Position numbers and translations under genes: made by a program | The notes under the pieces: generated by a model | Seen by the model: only the letters and a program-made list of their open reading frames with translations | Told to the model about the DNA's origin: nothing | Databases searched by the model: none | Part shown: positions 1-9,347 of the stretch, piece after piece | How positions within the stretch are numbered: position 1 is the stretch's first letter | Layout of the letters: every line of letters begins with the position of its first letter | Assembly (NCBI GenBank): GCA_022820665.1 | Contig: JAJEFB010000023.1 | Span: 1-64,000 of the forward strand | DNA length: 64,000 nucleotides | Source: Anaerolineae bacterium | Lineage (GTDB): Bacteria > Chloroflexota > Anaerolineae > Aggregatilineales > Phototrophicaceae | Reading direction: 5' to 3'

Positions 1-180
1 TCTCTTTAACCATTCCTGTTTATCCTCGCCAAAATCAACAATGTCCACCCGGGTCTCCGCACCGCTGATCACCGCGCAGATAGCGATGATGATGATATCC
101 AGCAACTGGTGTAATTGGCCATGTTCGCGGCGCGGGTCTTCCAAACCGGCAAAGGCTTCCGCTATGCCACTTGGGCTCAT
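1..180 (-). CDS. ISAs1-family transposase, N-terminal fragment (runs off the left edge)
   Basis: The minus-strand frame starts with ATG at 180 and stays open to base 1, giving 60 residues. AGGAG lies 8 nt upstream of the ATG. The residues include LEDPRREHGQLHQLLDIIII and AICAVISGAE, the pattern of the DDE_Tnp_1-associated N-terminal domain of ISAs1 (H-repeat) transposases. The DDE catalytic core would lie beyond the window, so completeness cannot be judged. It is transcribed divergently from the sugar operon to its right. The family call is confident; whether the element is intact is unknown. Confidence 0.85.
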   Translation of the reverse strand, partial: MSPSGIAEAFAGLEDPRREHGQLHQLLDIIIIAICAVISGAETRVDIVDFGEDKQEWLKR

Positions 181-268
181 CTCGCTTACTCCTCAATCCA
201 TATCGATGAACCCAGTCAAATCTTCTTTCATTTTTGAAGCGATTGCTCTGCACATCTGCGCTGGAAAC

Positions 269-297
269 TTGACAGGATAGAAGACACGTGATAAACT
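269..297 (+). promoter_or_regulatory. Putative sigma70-type promoter of the first sugar operon
   Basis: TTGACA at 269-274 and TAAACT at 292-297 are separated by exactly 17 bases, which places the start site near 304. It faces the hydrolase gene at 421, leaving a 5' leader of about 115 nt. The rest of 181-420 contains no convincing gene. Found by eye from consensus match only. Confidence 0.6.
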
Positions 298-311
298 CTC
301 GACAATATAAA

Positions 312-327
312 TATTCATGCTTGAATA
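312..327. promoter_or_regulatory. Inverted repeat at about +10 of the promoter, possible operator
   Basis: TATTCA-TGCT-TGAATA is a perfect 6-bp inverted repeat in an AT-rich patch starting 15 bases after the -10 box. A repressor bound here would block initiation or early elongation. The SorC-family regulator at 9348-10316 in the same operon is the obvious candidate ligand-responsive protein, but this pairing is inference. Confidence 0.4.
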
Positions 328-420
328 AATATCCAGAAGGCGCGAGAGATAGGTTCCGGTGACAAGCAGCGTGTTGTATGCGCACAGTCAAGCAGCGACG
401 CCTTTGTGAGAGGAGGAGAT

Positions 421-1947
421 TTGCGCACCGATATCGAGAAATGGGATTATTTCGAACTCGTTCTAGAAGCTGAAACCCCAGGCAATCCTTTTTTGGATGT
501 CGATTTCAGCGTCGTGTTCTCGCTCGGACATCGCTGCTTGCCGGTCGCTGGCTTCTATGACGGCGATCTGCGGTTCCTGGCGCGCTTCATGCCGGATACT
601 GAAGGCGAGTGGCAATATATGACAGCAAGCAATATCCCTGCCCTGGACGGTGTCAGCGGATCGTTCACTTGCGTCCCGCCGAGCGCCGGCAACCGTGGTC
701 CCGTCCGCGTGATCGACTCGTATCACTTCGCCTACGCCGACGGCAGCGCTTATCACCCGGTCGGCACCACCTGTTATGTCTGGAATCACCAAGGCGATGC
801 GCTGGAAGAAGAGACCTTGGCGACGCTTGCTTCCGCGCCTTTCAATAAGATACGAATGTGCGTCTTCCCCAAGCGCTACGTCTACAACAACAACGAACCG
901 CCCCTCTATCCCTTTGAAGGCGAGCGGTCCAGCCCTTGGGATCCTGCGCTTCTGAACAATTATCGCTATCCGGAAACTCCCGATTTCTGGGACTTTGAGC
1001 GCTTCAATCCGGCCTATTTCCAGCACTTGGAAAAGCGCATCCTGCAATTGCGCGACATGAATATCGAAGTGGACTTGATTATCTTTCATCCCTACGACTA
1101 CGGCGCCTGGGGCTTCGATAAAATGCCCGCGGAAGTCAATGATCGCTACCTGCGTTACTTGGTGGCGAGGGTGGCCGCCTTGCGCAACATCTGGTGGTCC
1201 TTCGCCAACGAATTCGATCTGATGGCGGATCATTCGCTGGCGGATTGGGACCGTTATTTCAAGCTGGTGCAGCAGCAGGACCCCTACGATCACCTGCGCT
1301 CGAACCACAATGCCCGCCGATTTTACGATCATGGCAAGCCTTGGGTCACGCATTGCAGTATCCAGCGCCACGACATGACGCAGATTCCTCGCTGGCTCAA
1401 TGAGTACAAGAAGCCGGTCATCGTCGATGAGTGTGGCTACGAAGGCGACATTGGGAACGCCTTCGGCTCCCTGTCGGCTGAAGAAATGGTCGCGCGGCAT
1501 TGGCTCGGCTTTGCCACCGGCGGGTACGTCGGACATGGCGAATGCTATGAGCACGACGACGATGTCTTGTGGTGGTCCAAAGGCGGCAAGCTCTATGGCG
1601 AGTGCCCAGCGCGCATCGCCTTCCTGCGCGAGATCATTGAAGCCGTGCCACCGCCCGGTCTCTTTCCGCTGTCGACCGATAGGGAGGTGCTAGACATGCT
1701 TGTCGACCGCCCCTACAACGGCATCACGGTCGGGCACAATGGCGTGGACTACCTGCTGATCTATTATTGGATGCACCAGTTGAAGTATGCCCGGCTCAAT
1801 CTACCCCAGGACAAGCGCTATCGCATCGACATTATTGACACCTGGCATATGACGATCATCGAAGCGGAAAACGCGGCCACGGGTTCAGTACAAATTAAGC
1901 TGCCGCGCAGGAATTACATCGCCGTTCGCGTCGAGCGTGCGCATTGA
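421..1947 (+). CDS. DUF5060 / apiosidase-like (DUF4038) glycoside hydrolase, cytoplasmic
   Basis: Predicted intracellular glycosidase of 508 residues. The N-terminal ~95 residues match DUF5060, residues ~100-400 form the DUF4038 apiosidase-like (GH140-related) TIM barrel, and the C-terminal ~90 residues look like the DUF5605-type beta domain. Candidate catalytic acids are Glu264 in WWSFANEFD and Glu337/Glu341 in VDECGYEG. No signal peptide is present. An open frame extends back to a GTG at 406, but the Shine-Dalgarno AGGAGGAG lies inside that extension, directly before TTG 421. The paralogue at 7803 aligns from this point (both continue into EKW), so TTG 421 is chosen. It is the first gene of an ABC importer/sugar catabolism operon. 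Substrate is inferred, not shown. Confidence 0.85.
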   Translation: MRTDIEKWDYFELVLEAETPGNPFLDVDFSVVFSLGHRCLPVAGFYDGDLRFLARFMPDTEGEWQYMTASNIPALDGVSGSFTCVPPSAGNRGPVRVIDSYHFAYADGSAYHPVGTTCYVWNHQGDALEEETLATLASAPFNKIRMCVFPKRYVYNNNEPPLYPFEGERSSPWDPALLNNYRYPETPDFWDFERFNPAYFQHLEKRILQLRDMNIEVDLIIFHPYDYGAWGFDKMPAEVNDRYLRYLVARVAALRNIWWSFANEFDLMADHSLADWDRYFKLVQQQDPYDHLRSNHNARRFYDHGKPWVTHCSIQRHDMTQIPRWLNEYKKPVIVDECGYEGDIGNAFGSLSAEEMVARHWLGFATGGYVGHGECYEHDDDVLWWSKGGKLYGECPARIAFLREIIEAVPPPGLFPLSTDREVLDMLVDRPYNGITVGHNGVDYLLIYYWMHQLKYARLNLPQDKRYRIDIIDTWHMTIIEAENAATGSVQIKLPRRNYIAVRVERAH

Positions 1948-2047
1948 AAACCTGGCGCCAGCTCACGTTAGTACAAAGGAGGTGCGAGTCGGGCAAGAAA
2001 CTGCTGCACATTTTCACTCGTAAGTTTCCGATGAATGGAGAAGAACC

Positions 2048-3961
2048 ATGAGAAAGTTGCTCTGTATCTTCGTTGTGATTGCTGTTGCGCTAACCGGCTT
2101 CAGTTCGGTATGGGCGCAAGACCTGACCGATGTCGGCACGCCACGCGCTGACACCGTCATCTTCCAGACCTTTGACCGCCAGACTCAAACGCCGGATCAG
2201 CATAACCCGCTGATGTCCTTCGCTGTATGGCGCGGCTTTAGAGAGCTGGGCTGGGGTTTCCTTTGGGAGACCGATACCGGCACGGGCGAGTCCTATCCCG
2301 AGGTCGCTGCTGAGATGCCGATTCCGCTGAATGACGAGTTCACCTCGTTTGAGGTTCGCTTGCGCGATGACTTGTATTGGAGCGATGGCGAACAATTCAA
2401 TGCCGATGATGTGATGTTCACCCTCGACACCTACTTTGGTCCCCAGAGCGATACCTTGACTTGGTGGGGTGTCAACCGCATCAAGGGTTATGTGTCTGGG
2501 TACGAGAAGATTGACGACTACGCGGTGCGCATTGATACGATCAACCCGGCCTTCGATTTCAGCACCGTGCTGGGCGTCTATACCTGGGGCTCGGCTTTCA
2601 ACATCGTGCCCGAGCATGTCTTCTCGCAAGTCGAAAATCTGTCGGAATATCGCAACACCTATCCGGTCACGCTTGGTCCATACACGGTCAAGGAATATGA
2701 CCCCAATGGCTTCTGGCAATTGTGGGAATTGCGCGAGGATTGGGAACGCTCGGCTTGGGGCTTTCTGGATGCAGACGGCTACATGCCCCAATACATCCTC
2801 TACAAGGACTTCGGTCCGGAAGAGACCCGTTCGCTCTCCTTCGTACAGAACGCCTACGATGCCGATACCTTCATGAGCCCGGACGGCATCAAGGCGGCGC
2901 AGGCGCGCAACAGTAATATCACCACTTTCTCGCCGCAGTTGCCCTACCACAATATGGATGACGCCTGCTCCTACGGCATCTTGCTGAATTTGCAGAAGGC
3001 GCCGCTGGATAATGTAGCGGTACGCTGGGCGCTGGCGCTGGCGATTGACCTCAAGTCAGTTGGCATCAACGCGCTGAGCGGCGAGTTCAAGGCTTCGCCC
3101 CTGCCGATGGTGGATACGCAGATTCTGCGCCCCATTTACTTCGAGCCAAACCTGCAATTCTTGCGCGACCTGGAAATTGGCGATGGCTATAAACCCTTCG
3201 ATGAAGGCTTCGCATCCGACCTGGCGGATAACCTGCGCGCGATCGGCACGGATGAGTCACAGATTCCGCAGACCGCGGAAGATCTTTCGGTCGCTTTCGG
3301 CATCGGCTGGTGGAAGCATGACCCCGCGCAAGCTGAAGCGCTGCTGCTTTCCGCCGGCATGAGCAAGAACGACGCCGGAAACTACGTCAACGCCGACGGC
3401 GAGGAATGGGTGCTGGACTTTGTCATCCCGGGCGACTGGAACAAGGTTATGCAGCGCGTTGGCTTCTCGATCGCTGATAGCTGGCGTAAAGCCGGCTTGC
3501 AAGTGAACTTGCGTCAAGTCGACAACGCTGAGTTCGGTGTGGTGCAGAATACGAATTCCGAGCGTGAAGCCCTGCTTCAATGGACGAACTGCGTCTTCAA
3601 TCCCAACTACCTGAATGCCTGGCACTCTGTTAGCATTGCCAATGTGCAAGCCGGTGATGCGACCGAGCCCAACTCGGGCAACGTCTATCAGTGGGCGAAC
3701 GAGACAGTGGACGGCTTGGTGGCGGAGGCGAAACAGCACGAAACGACCACCGAGGAATTCTATGAACTCGGCCGCCAAATCATGCAGGAATTCGTGAAGG
3801 ATATGGCCTACATCAACATCATGAATATCCCGACTACGATTCCGAACAACGAAACCTACTTCACAGGTTGGCCCAAGCAAGACAACTACTACGCCGTGCC
3901 CTATTCCTGGTGGAGTTCCATCAAGTCGGTCATCGCCCGCCTCGAGCAAACCGGGGCATAA
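2048..3961 (+). CDS. ABC transporter substrate-binding protein, family 5 (Opp/Dpp type)
   Basis: 637 residues with an N-terminal signal peptide (hydrophobic residues ~4-20, likely cleavage after VWA) followed by a family 5 extracellular solute-binding fold (SBP_bac_5), the class used for peptides, nickel and plant-wall oligosaccharides. GGAGAAG precedes the ATG. No lipobox cysteine is obvious. Its position between a glycosidase and permeases dedicated to the same operon suggests an oligosaccharide or glycoside ligand rather than peptides. A stable hairpin lies between this gene and the permease genes, consistent with the binding protein being made in excess. Confidence 0.88.
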   Translation: MRKLLCIFVVIAVALTGFSSVWAQDLTDVGTPRADTVIFQTFDRQTQTPDQHNPLMSFAVWRGFRELGWGFLWETDTGTGESYPEVAAEMPIPLNDEFTSFEVRLRDDLYWSDGEQFNADDVMFTLDTYFGPQSDTLTWWGVNRIKGYVSGYEKIDDYAVRIDTINPAFDFSTVLGVYTWGSAFNIVPEHVFSQVENLSEYRNTYPVTLGPYTVKEYDPNGFWQLWELREDWERSAWGFLDADGYMPQYILYKDFGPEETRSLSFVQNAYDADTFMSPDGIKAAQARNSNITTFSPQLPYHNMDDACSYGILLNLQKAPLDNVAVRWALALAIDLKSVGINALSGEFKASPLPMVDTQILRPIYFEPNLQFLRDLEIGDGYKPFDEGFASDLADNLRAIGTDESQIPQTAEDLSVAFGIGWWKHDPAQAEALLLSAGMSKNDAGNYVNADGEEWVLDFVIPGDWNKVMQRVGFSIADSWRKAGLQVNLRQVDNAEFGVVQNTNSEREALLQWTNCVFNPNYLNAWHSVSIANVQAGDATEPNSGNVYQWANETVDGLVAEAKQHETTTEEFYELGRQIMQEFVKDMAYINIMNIPTTIPNNETYFTGWPKQDNYYAVPYSWWSSIKSVIARLEQTGA

Positions 3962-3981
3962 GCTCTATCGATTGTTTAGAC

Positions 3982-4010
3982 GTTGGGGTAGCTCACCGAG
4001 CTGCCCCAAC
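3982..4010 (+). promoter_or_regulatory. Stable intercistronic stem-loop between binding protein and permease genes
   Basis: A 13-bp stem (3982-3994 with 3998-4010) closed by an ACC triloop, with one G-U pair. The arms are GTTGGGGTAGCTC and GAGCTGCCCCAAC. There is no T-tract after it, so it is more likely an mRNA 3'-end stabiliser or partial attenuator than a full terminator. It begins 20 nt after the binding-protein stop codon. Confidence 0.65.
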
Positions 4011-4024
4011 TCCGGAGACCGGGC

Positions 4025-5026
4025 ATGAAGCTGTTGCAATACCTCGGGTCGCGCTTTGTCGCTTACATCGCTGTGCTCTTCATCGGCGTCACCATCACTT
4101 TCTTCTTGCCGCGCCTGATGCCCAGCGACCCCATCGAAGGTTACATCGCGCAGATGCAGAACCAAGCCGGGCAAACTATCACTCCTGAAGCGATGGATGA
4201 ATTGCGCGTGCAGCTGCGGCGTTTATATGGCTTGGAAGGTTCACTAGTCGAACAGTATATCAATTACATCAACAAGGTCGTGCTACAATTCGATTTTGGT
4301 CCCTCGCTGTATTCTTATCCGCGCCCGGTGGCCGAGTTCATCTGGACGGCGCTTCCCTGGACCCTGGGCTTGCTCGGCGTGTCCATCGTCATCTCCTGGA
4401 TCATCGGCAACTTCATCGGTCTGCTGGCCGGCTTTTTCCACAACAGTCGCTTTGCCACGACGCTTGAAGTGGTCGGCGTCGTGATATATCCGATACCCTA
4501 TTACATCCTTGCCCTCTTGCTGATATTGCAGTTCGCCTATATCTGGCAATGGTTTCCGCTCTCCACCACCATCCGCCCCGGTCCGCTGACGTGGGAGAAA
4601 GTCAACGCGATCATCTATAATTCCTTCCTGCCTGCGATGACATTGATTATTGCTGGTTTCGGCTGGAATATCCTCAGCATGAAGGCGCTGGCTTTCGCCA
4701 CCAAAGAAGAGCCTTACGTCGTCTTCGCGCGGCTCAAAGGTGTCAAACCGCGCCGGATCATGACCCGCTATGTCTTCCGCAATGCCACTTTGCCGCAGAT
4801 TACGGCATTGGCGCTATCAATCGGCACGATATTCAATGGCGCTCTGCTCACCGAAATCCTCTTCTCTTATCCGGGTTTGGGTCTGCTGATGCGCACAGCC
4901 ATCGGCAGCGGCGACTTCAATTTGATGTACGGTACGATCATCGTCTCCATCGTGTCGGTGGCGACCGCGGCTTTTTTCATCGACCTCATCTATCCCCTGA
5001 TAGATCCGCGGATTCGGCTGAGGTAA
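4025..5026 (+). CDS. ABC transporter permease, OppB/DppB type
   Basis: 333-residue integral membrane protein with an N-terminal transmembrane segment (residues ~10-30), a periplasmic stretch of ~75 residues, then five further hydrophobic segments, the OppB/DppB layout. The cytoplasmic coupling loop reads YVVFARLKGVKPRRIMTRYV. It forms half of the channel with the next gene, in the importer served by the family 5 binding protein upstream. The gap to the next gene is 4 bases, so translation is probably coupled. Confidence 0.88.
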   Translation: MKLLQYLGSRFVAYIAVLFIGVTITFFLPRLMPSDPIEGYIAQMQNQAGQTITPEAMDELRVQLRRLYGLEGSLVEQYINYINKVVLQFDFGPSLYSYPRPVAEFIWTALPWTLGLLGVSIVISWIIGNFIGLLAGFFHNSRFATTLEVVGVVIYPIPYYILALLLILQFAYIWQWFPLSTTIRPGPLTWEKVNAIIYNSFLPAMTLIIAGFGWNILSMKALAFATKEEPYVVFARLKGVKPRRIMTRYVFRNATLPQITALALSIGTIFNGALLTEILFSYPGLGLLMRTAIGSGDFNLMYGTIIVSIVSVATAAFFIDLIYPLIDPRIRLR

Positions 5027-5030
5027 GCGC

Positions 5031-5855
5031 GTGAGGCTCAACTTTCGGCTAAAACTCGGCATTATCATTCTGCTGATTCTCACCATTGGCAGCTTCGTTT
5101 TGCCAATCTTCACCGATGTCAATCCGTCGGAGCAGGGCACTTACTTCAAGAATATGCCAATCAGCCGCGATCATCCGCTGGGGACTAATTCCATCGGCCA
5201 GGATATCTTTTGGTACCTCGTGTTTTCCCTGCGCAATTCGCTTGTGCTGGGCGTCGGCGTCAGCTTCTTCGCCGTCATTCTTTCGCTGCTGCTGGGCTTG
5301 AGTTCCGGTTATATCGGTGGCGTTTACGACCGGGTTATCATGCTCGTCACCGATTCTTTCATCGCTATTCCCAGCTTTCCCATCCTTATCGTGTTGGGCA
5401 CGTTGATACGAGGTCAGACCTCGTTTTGGTATCTGGGCACGGTTTTGGTAATCTTCGGCTGGGCTTGGAACGCGCGCACGGTGCGCTCGATGGCGCTGTC
5501 CTTGCGCGAGCGCGAATTCATCAACACGGCGCGCTTCTCCGGCAGCAATACGCTTGAGATCTTGCTGCAAGAAATCTTCCCGTATGTCTACGCCTATCTG
5601 ATCGTCGGTTTCATCAATTCGATCCTTTTTGTCATCAATACCGAGGCGGCGCTGGCGGTCATCGGCTTGTCCAACGTAGAGGTGCCTACGCTCGGCTCGA
5701 TCATCTTCTGGGCGCTCAATTACAACGCCATGTTCATCGGACAGTACATGTGGATTGTGGCGCCGGTGGTGACTACCGTGCTGCTCTTCCTCGGCCTGTT
5801 CCTGACGTCGACCGGCTACAACCAGTTGTTCGCCACGCGCCGGGGGCACTCATGA
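5031..5855 (+). CDS. ABC transporter permease, OppC/DppC type
   Basis: 274 residues starting with GTG at 5031. An N-terminal transmembrane helix is followed by the short conserved segment ending RDHPLGTNSIGQDIF, typical of OppC/DppC proteins, then five hydrophobic segments. The coupling loop is EREFINTARFSGSNTLEILL. Its TGA overlaps the ATG of the first ATPase gene (ATGA at 5852-5855). It is the second half of the channel in the operon's importer. Confidence 0.88.
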   Translation: MRLNFRLKLGIIILLILTIGSFVLPIFTDVNPSEQGTYFKNMPISRDHPLGTNSIGQDIFWYLVFSLRNSLVLGVGVSFFAVILSLLLGLSSGYIGGVYDRVIMLVTDSFIAIPSFPILIVLGTLIRGQTSFWYLGTVLVIFGWAWNARTVRSMALSLREREFINTARFSGSNTLEILLQEIFPYVYAYLIVGFINSILFVINTEAALAVIGLSNVEVPTLGSIIFWALNYNAMFIGQYMWIVAPVVTTVLLFLGLFLTSTGYNQLFATRRGHS

Positions 5856-6826
5856 TCCGGCTCAATCAACTGGTTGCGACCTACACCACGGTGCGGGGTA
5901 CGGTCAAGGCAGTCGATGGCGTGGATTTGGAGATTCCCAGCGGCAACATCGTCGGCATCGCCGGAGAGTCGGGCTGCGGCAAGACTACGCTGCTTAAGGT
6001 GATCTACGGCGACCTGGTTTATCCACTGGCGCTCGATTCCGGAGGTGTCGATTATGTCTTCGCCGATGACGACCGGCAAGAAGTGACCACGGAAACGATC
6101 CAGCAATACTGGTTCAAGCGCATCTCTTACATTCCGCAGAGCTCGATGAGTTCGCTTAATCCGGTGGTGAAAATACGGAAGCAATTCGTAGACTTTCTTG
6201 AACCCAAGGCAAATAAAGAGGAGACGCTCGACCGCGTCCGCCAGTTCATCCGCCAGCTGGATTTGCCCGCCGAAGCGCTTGATTCGTATCCGCATCAGTT
6301 GTCGGGCGGCATGCGGCAGCGAATGATGGTGGCGCTGGCGACTTTTTTCCAGCCCGATATCATCCTGGCGGACGAGCCGACCACCGCGCTCGATGTCGTT
6401 GTGCAGAAAGGTATCCTGCTGCTGCTGGTGAGGCTGCAGAGGCAAATGCAGAATACGGTGCTCTTCGTCTCGCACGATATGGGTGTTCATTATCAAATCT
6501 CGCACCGCATGCTCATCATGTATGCGGCCAAAGCGGTTGAATTCGGCGAGTCAGCCGAGGTGTTCTCGGCGCCGCTCCACCCCTATACGCGCATGCTGAT
6601 CGATTCGCTGCCGAATATCGGCGACGACCACATGCGCCAGGGTGTCTCCGGTCGCCCCCCCAGCCTCTGGGATGATCTGCGCGGCTGCCGCTTCGCCGCC
6701 AGGTGTCCGCTGGCAACGCAACGTTGCCGTGATGAAGAGCCTGCTTTCATTGAACACCGCCCGAACCATTTCGCCGCCTGTCATTATGCCGGCGATGAAC
6801 TGCCCAAAGTGGAGCCTTCGGCATGA
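5852..6826 (+). CDS. ABC transporter ATP-binding protein, OppD/DppD type
   Basis: 324 residues from ATG 5852. An in-frame upstream ATG at 5750 lies inside the permease gene and is rejected in favour of the ATGA overlap. Walker A is GESGCGKTT, the signature is LSGGMRQR, Walker B is ILADEPTT, and the switch histidine is in VSHDMG. The C-terminal extension ([15 protein letters not shown]) is the cysteine-bearing oligopeptide/dipeptide transporter C-terminal region. It powers import together with the next gene, with which it overlaps by 4 bases. Confidence 0.9.
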   Translation: MIRLNQLVATYTTVRGTVKAVDGVDLEIPSGNIVGIAGESGCGKTTLLKVIYGDLVYPLALDSGGVDYVFADDDRQEVTTETIQQYWFKRISYIPQSSMSSLNPVVKIRKQFVDFLEPKANKEETLDRVRQFIRQLDLPAEALDSYPHQLSGGMRQRMMVALATFFQPDIILADEPTTALDVVVQKGILLLLVRLQRQMQNTVLFVSHDMGVHYQISHRMLIMYAAKAVEFGESAEVFSAPLHPYTRMLIDSLPNIGDDHMRQGVSGRPPSLWDDLRGCRFAARCPLATQRCRDEEPAFIEHRPNHFAACHYAGDELPKVEPSA

Positions 6827-7806
6827 AAACCATCCTCAAGACCAATGACCTGCACAAGGTTTATCGTCTCGGCGGCTTGCTGAACCGGGTGCGCATTAAT
6901 GCGCTGGATCGGGTCAACCTGCATGTGCAGAGCGACGAACCGGTCATCATCAGCTTGGTCGGTGAATCGGGCAGCGGCAAGACCACCCTGGCCAAAGTTA
7001 TGCTCCGTTTGATCGAGCCTAGTGCTGGACAAGCGATCGTTTACGATCAAGTCGTCGCCGGCAAAGGCGCCAGAACGGACAAAAAATCATTCCTGTCCAT
7101 CGTACAGCCCATATTCCAAAATCCGTTTGAAGCATTCAGCAGCTATCGAACGGTGGATACATATCTCATACGCACCGCCAACAAGATCACTGGCTTGCCC
7201 ACGGCCGAGTGCGAAGACTTGGTGGAAGAGGCGCTGGTTTCGGTCGGGATGCACTATGCCGATGTCTTGGGCAAGTATCCCAATCAGTTCTCCGGCGGCG
7301 AATTGCAGCGGATTTCGGTGGCGCGAGCCTTGATTCCCAAGCCCGGTATCATCATCGCCGATGAACCGGTGAGTATGATCGACGCCTCGCTGCGCATGAA
7401 CGTCATCAATCTATTCCTGAAATTGAAAGAAGAGACCCGCACTAGCTTCCTCTACATCACCCACGATCTGGCGACCGCCTACTATATCAGCGACTATCTG
7501 GCGGTGATGTACCGCGGCACAATCGTGGAATTCGGTCACGCGCGCACGATCTTGTCGGATCCACAGCATCCGTACACGCAGCTGCTGCTTGATTCGGTGG
7601 CCACGATGAACCAGAAGTGGACCGAAACCGAAATCGCCATGCAGGATATGGAAGCGACTGAATTCACCGCTGTCGGCTGTCGCTTTCGCCATCGCTGCCC
7701 GCTGGCCGAGGAAATCTGCGCCGAGGTGCGGCCGGGGGCGACTCTGCTGCCCGATGAGCGCGAAGTCTATTGCCATGTCGTTGAACGAGAATTGGAGAAA
7801 GTATGA
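6823..7806 (+). CDS. ABC transporter ATP-binding protein, OppF/DppF type
   Basis: 327 residues. Walker A is GESGSGKTT, the signature is FSGGELQR, Walker B is IIADEPVS, and the switch histidine is in ITHDLA. The C-terminal region (GCRFRHRCPLAEEIC) again matches the Opp/Dpp C-terminal motif. It overlaps the upstream ATPase gene and the downstream hydrolase gene by ATGA at each end. The importer and the second glycosidase are therefore probably translationally coupled, which ties the hydrolase to the imported substrate. Confidence 0.9.
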   Translation: MKTILKTNDLHKVYRLGGLLNRVRINALDRVNLHVQSDEPVIISLVGESGSGKTTLAKVMLRLIEPSAGQAIVYDQVVAGKGARTDKKSFLSIVQPIFQNPFEAFSSYRTVDTYLIRTANKITGLPTAECEDLVEEALVSVGMHYADVLGKYPNQFSGGELQRISVARALIPKPGIIIADEPVSMIDASLRMNVINLFLKLKEETRTSFLYITHDLATAYYISDYLAVMYRGTIVEFGHARTILSDPQHPYTQLLLDSVATMNQKWTETEIAMQDMEATEFTAVGCRFRHRCPLAEEICAEVRPGATLLPDEREVYCHVVERELEKV

Positions 7807-9341
7807 CCAAGAACCAAGTCGAAAAATGGGGCATGTATGAAGTCGAGTTGACCGGCCCGGCAGATGGTAATCCTTTTCTTGAGGTCCAGTTCAATGCGCA
7901 GTTCCGCTGCGGAGAAACCGTCATCGACGCCGCTGGCTTCTACGATGGATCGGGCATATACAAGATCCGCTGCATGCCCACTCTGACGGGCAGCTGGGAA
8001 TACGTCACCAGCAGCAACCGTCCCCAACTCGATCAGAAGTTGGGCTCGTTCACTTGCATTGAGCCGAGCGCATCGAATCACGGACCGGTACAAGTGCATA
8101 ATCAGTTTCATTTCGCCTATGCCGATGGCACGCCCTATTATTCCTTCGGCACTACCTGTTACGCCTGGACGCATCAAGGCGACGAACTCGAAGAGCAGAC
8201 GCTGCGGACGCTGGCGGAGAAACCCTTCAACAAGATTCGCTTCTGTGTCTTCCCCAAGCATTATCCCTTCAACCGCAACGAGCCGGACTATTATCCCTAC
8301 CCGCGCGATGACGCCGGCAATAACGATTTCACCCGCTTTGACCCGACCTTCTTCGCTCATTTTGAAAAGCGACTGTCGCAATTACTCGAGCTAGGCATCG
8401 AAGCCGACATCATCATCTGGCACCCCTACGATCGCTGGGGTTACGCCGAAATGGACGAAGAGAGCGATTATCGCTACCTGCGCTATCTCATCGCGCGCCT
8501 GGGGGCGTATCGCAATGTCTGGTGGTCGCTGGCGAATGAATACGACTTCATGCTCAACGACAAGCCAATGGGACGCTGGGATAATTTCTTCCGCATCTTG
8601 CAGGAGGAAGATCCGTATTCGCATCTGCGCTCCATCCACAACGGCGATCCGAAGATGAATTACGACCATACCAAACCGGCGGTCACGCACGTCTGCATCC
8701 AAAACTGGGACGTGAAACGCGTAGTCGAATGGCGTGAGGAATATGGCAAGCCAATCATCGACGATGAATTCGAATACGAAGGCAATATTCCCTTTTTCTG
8801 GGGCAATATCTCCGCCGAAGAAGAAGTGCATCGCTTCTGGATCATGGTTGCTAACGGCGGCTACGGCGGCCACGGCGAAACGTATATGCACCCGGAGGAC
8901 ATCCTGTGGTGGTCGAAAGGCGGCGTTCTGCATGGCGATAGCTGGCGCGGCATCGCTTTCCTGCGTCGAATCATCGAAGAATTACCGCCCGGCGGTCTCA
9001 CGCCGCTGGCAACCTCCGCGGACAACGATCTCTACCCGCATCCTTTCACGCGCTGGTTCTGGACGCGCGTATCCGGCGGTGTCATTGGCGACAGCACGCT
9101 GATATATCTGGGTGAACACCAGTTGCAAATCATGCCCAATTATTCCAAACACGGCCACTATGATGTTGAGATTATCGACACCCGTGAGCTGACCATCACG
9201 CCTACGGCCATGAAGCCATTTGACCTCGCCAAGATGGAAAAGCAGACCTATTCCGAAAGGACGACGCCCTCTTACTACATCGAGCTGCCCAGCAAACCCT
9301 ATCTTGCCGTCCGCTTCACCGAGCGAGCGGCGACGGGATGA
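7803..9341 (+). CDS. Second DUF5060 / apiosidase-like glycoside hydrolase, cytoplasmic
   Basis: 512 residues and a clear paralogue of the first gene of the operon, with DUF5060 at residues ~1-95, a DUF4038 apiosidase-like barrel at ~100-395 and a C-terminal beta domain. Candidate catalytic residues are Glu246 in WWSLANEYDF and Glu322/Glu326 in DDEFEYEG. There is no signal peptide. The C-terminus carries ~20 extra residues around 455-480 (KPFDLAKMEKQTYSERTTPS) that the first paralogue lacks. Two related cytoplasmic hydrolases around one importer suggest either two linkages in one imported glycan or two substrates. Confidence 0.85.
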   Translation: MTKNQVEKWGMYEVELTGPADGNPFLEVQFNAQFRCGETVIDAAGFYDGSGIYKIRCMPTLTGSWEYVTSSNRPQLDQKLGSFTCIEPSASNHGPVQVHNQFHFAYADGTPYYSFGTTCYAWTHQGDELEEQTLRTLAEKPFNKIRFCVFPKHYPFNRNEPDYYPYPRDDAGNNDFTRFDPTFFAHFEKRLSQLLELGIEADIIIWHPYDRWGYAEMDEESDYRYLRYLIARLGAYRNVWWSLANEYDFMLNDKPMGRWDNFFRILQEEDPYSHLRSIHNGDPKMNYDHTKPAVTHVCIQNWDVKRVVEWREEYGKPIIDDEFEYEGNIPFFWGNISAEEEVHRFWIMVANGGYGGHGETYMHPEDILWWSKGGVLHGDSWRGIAFLRRIIEELPPGGLTPLATSADNDLYPHPFTRWFWTRVSGGVIGDSTLIYLGEHQLQIMPNYSKHGHYDVEIIDTRELTITPTAMKPFDLAKMEKQTYSERTTPSYYIELPSKPYLAVRFTERAATG

Positions 9342-9347
9342 TGACGC

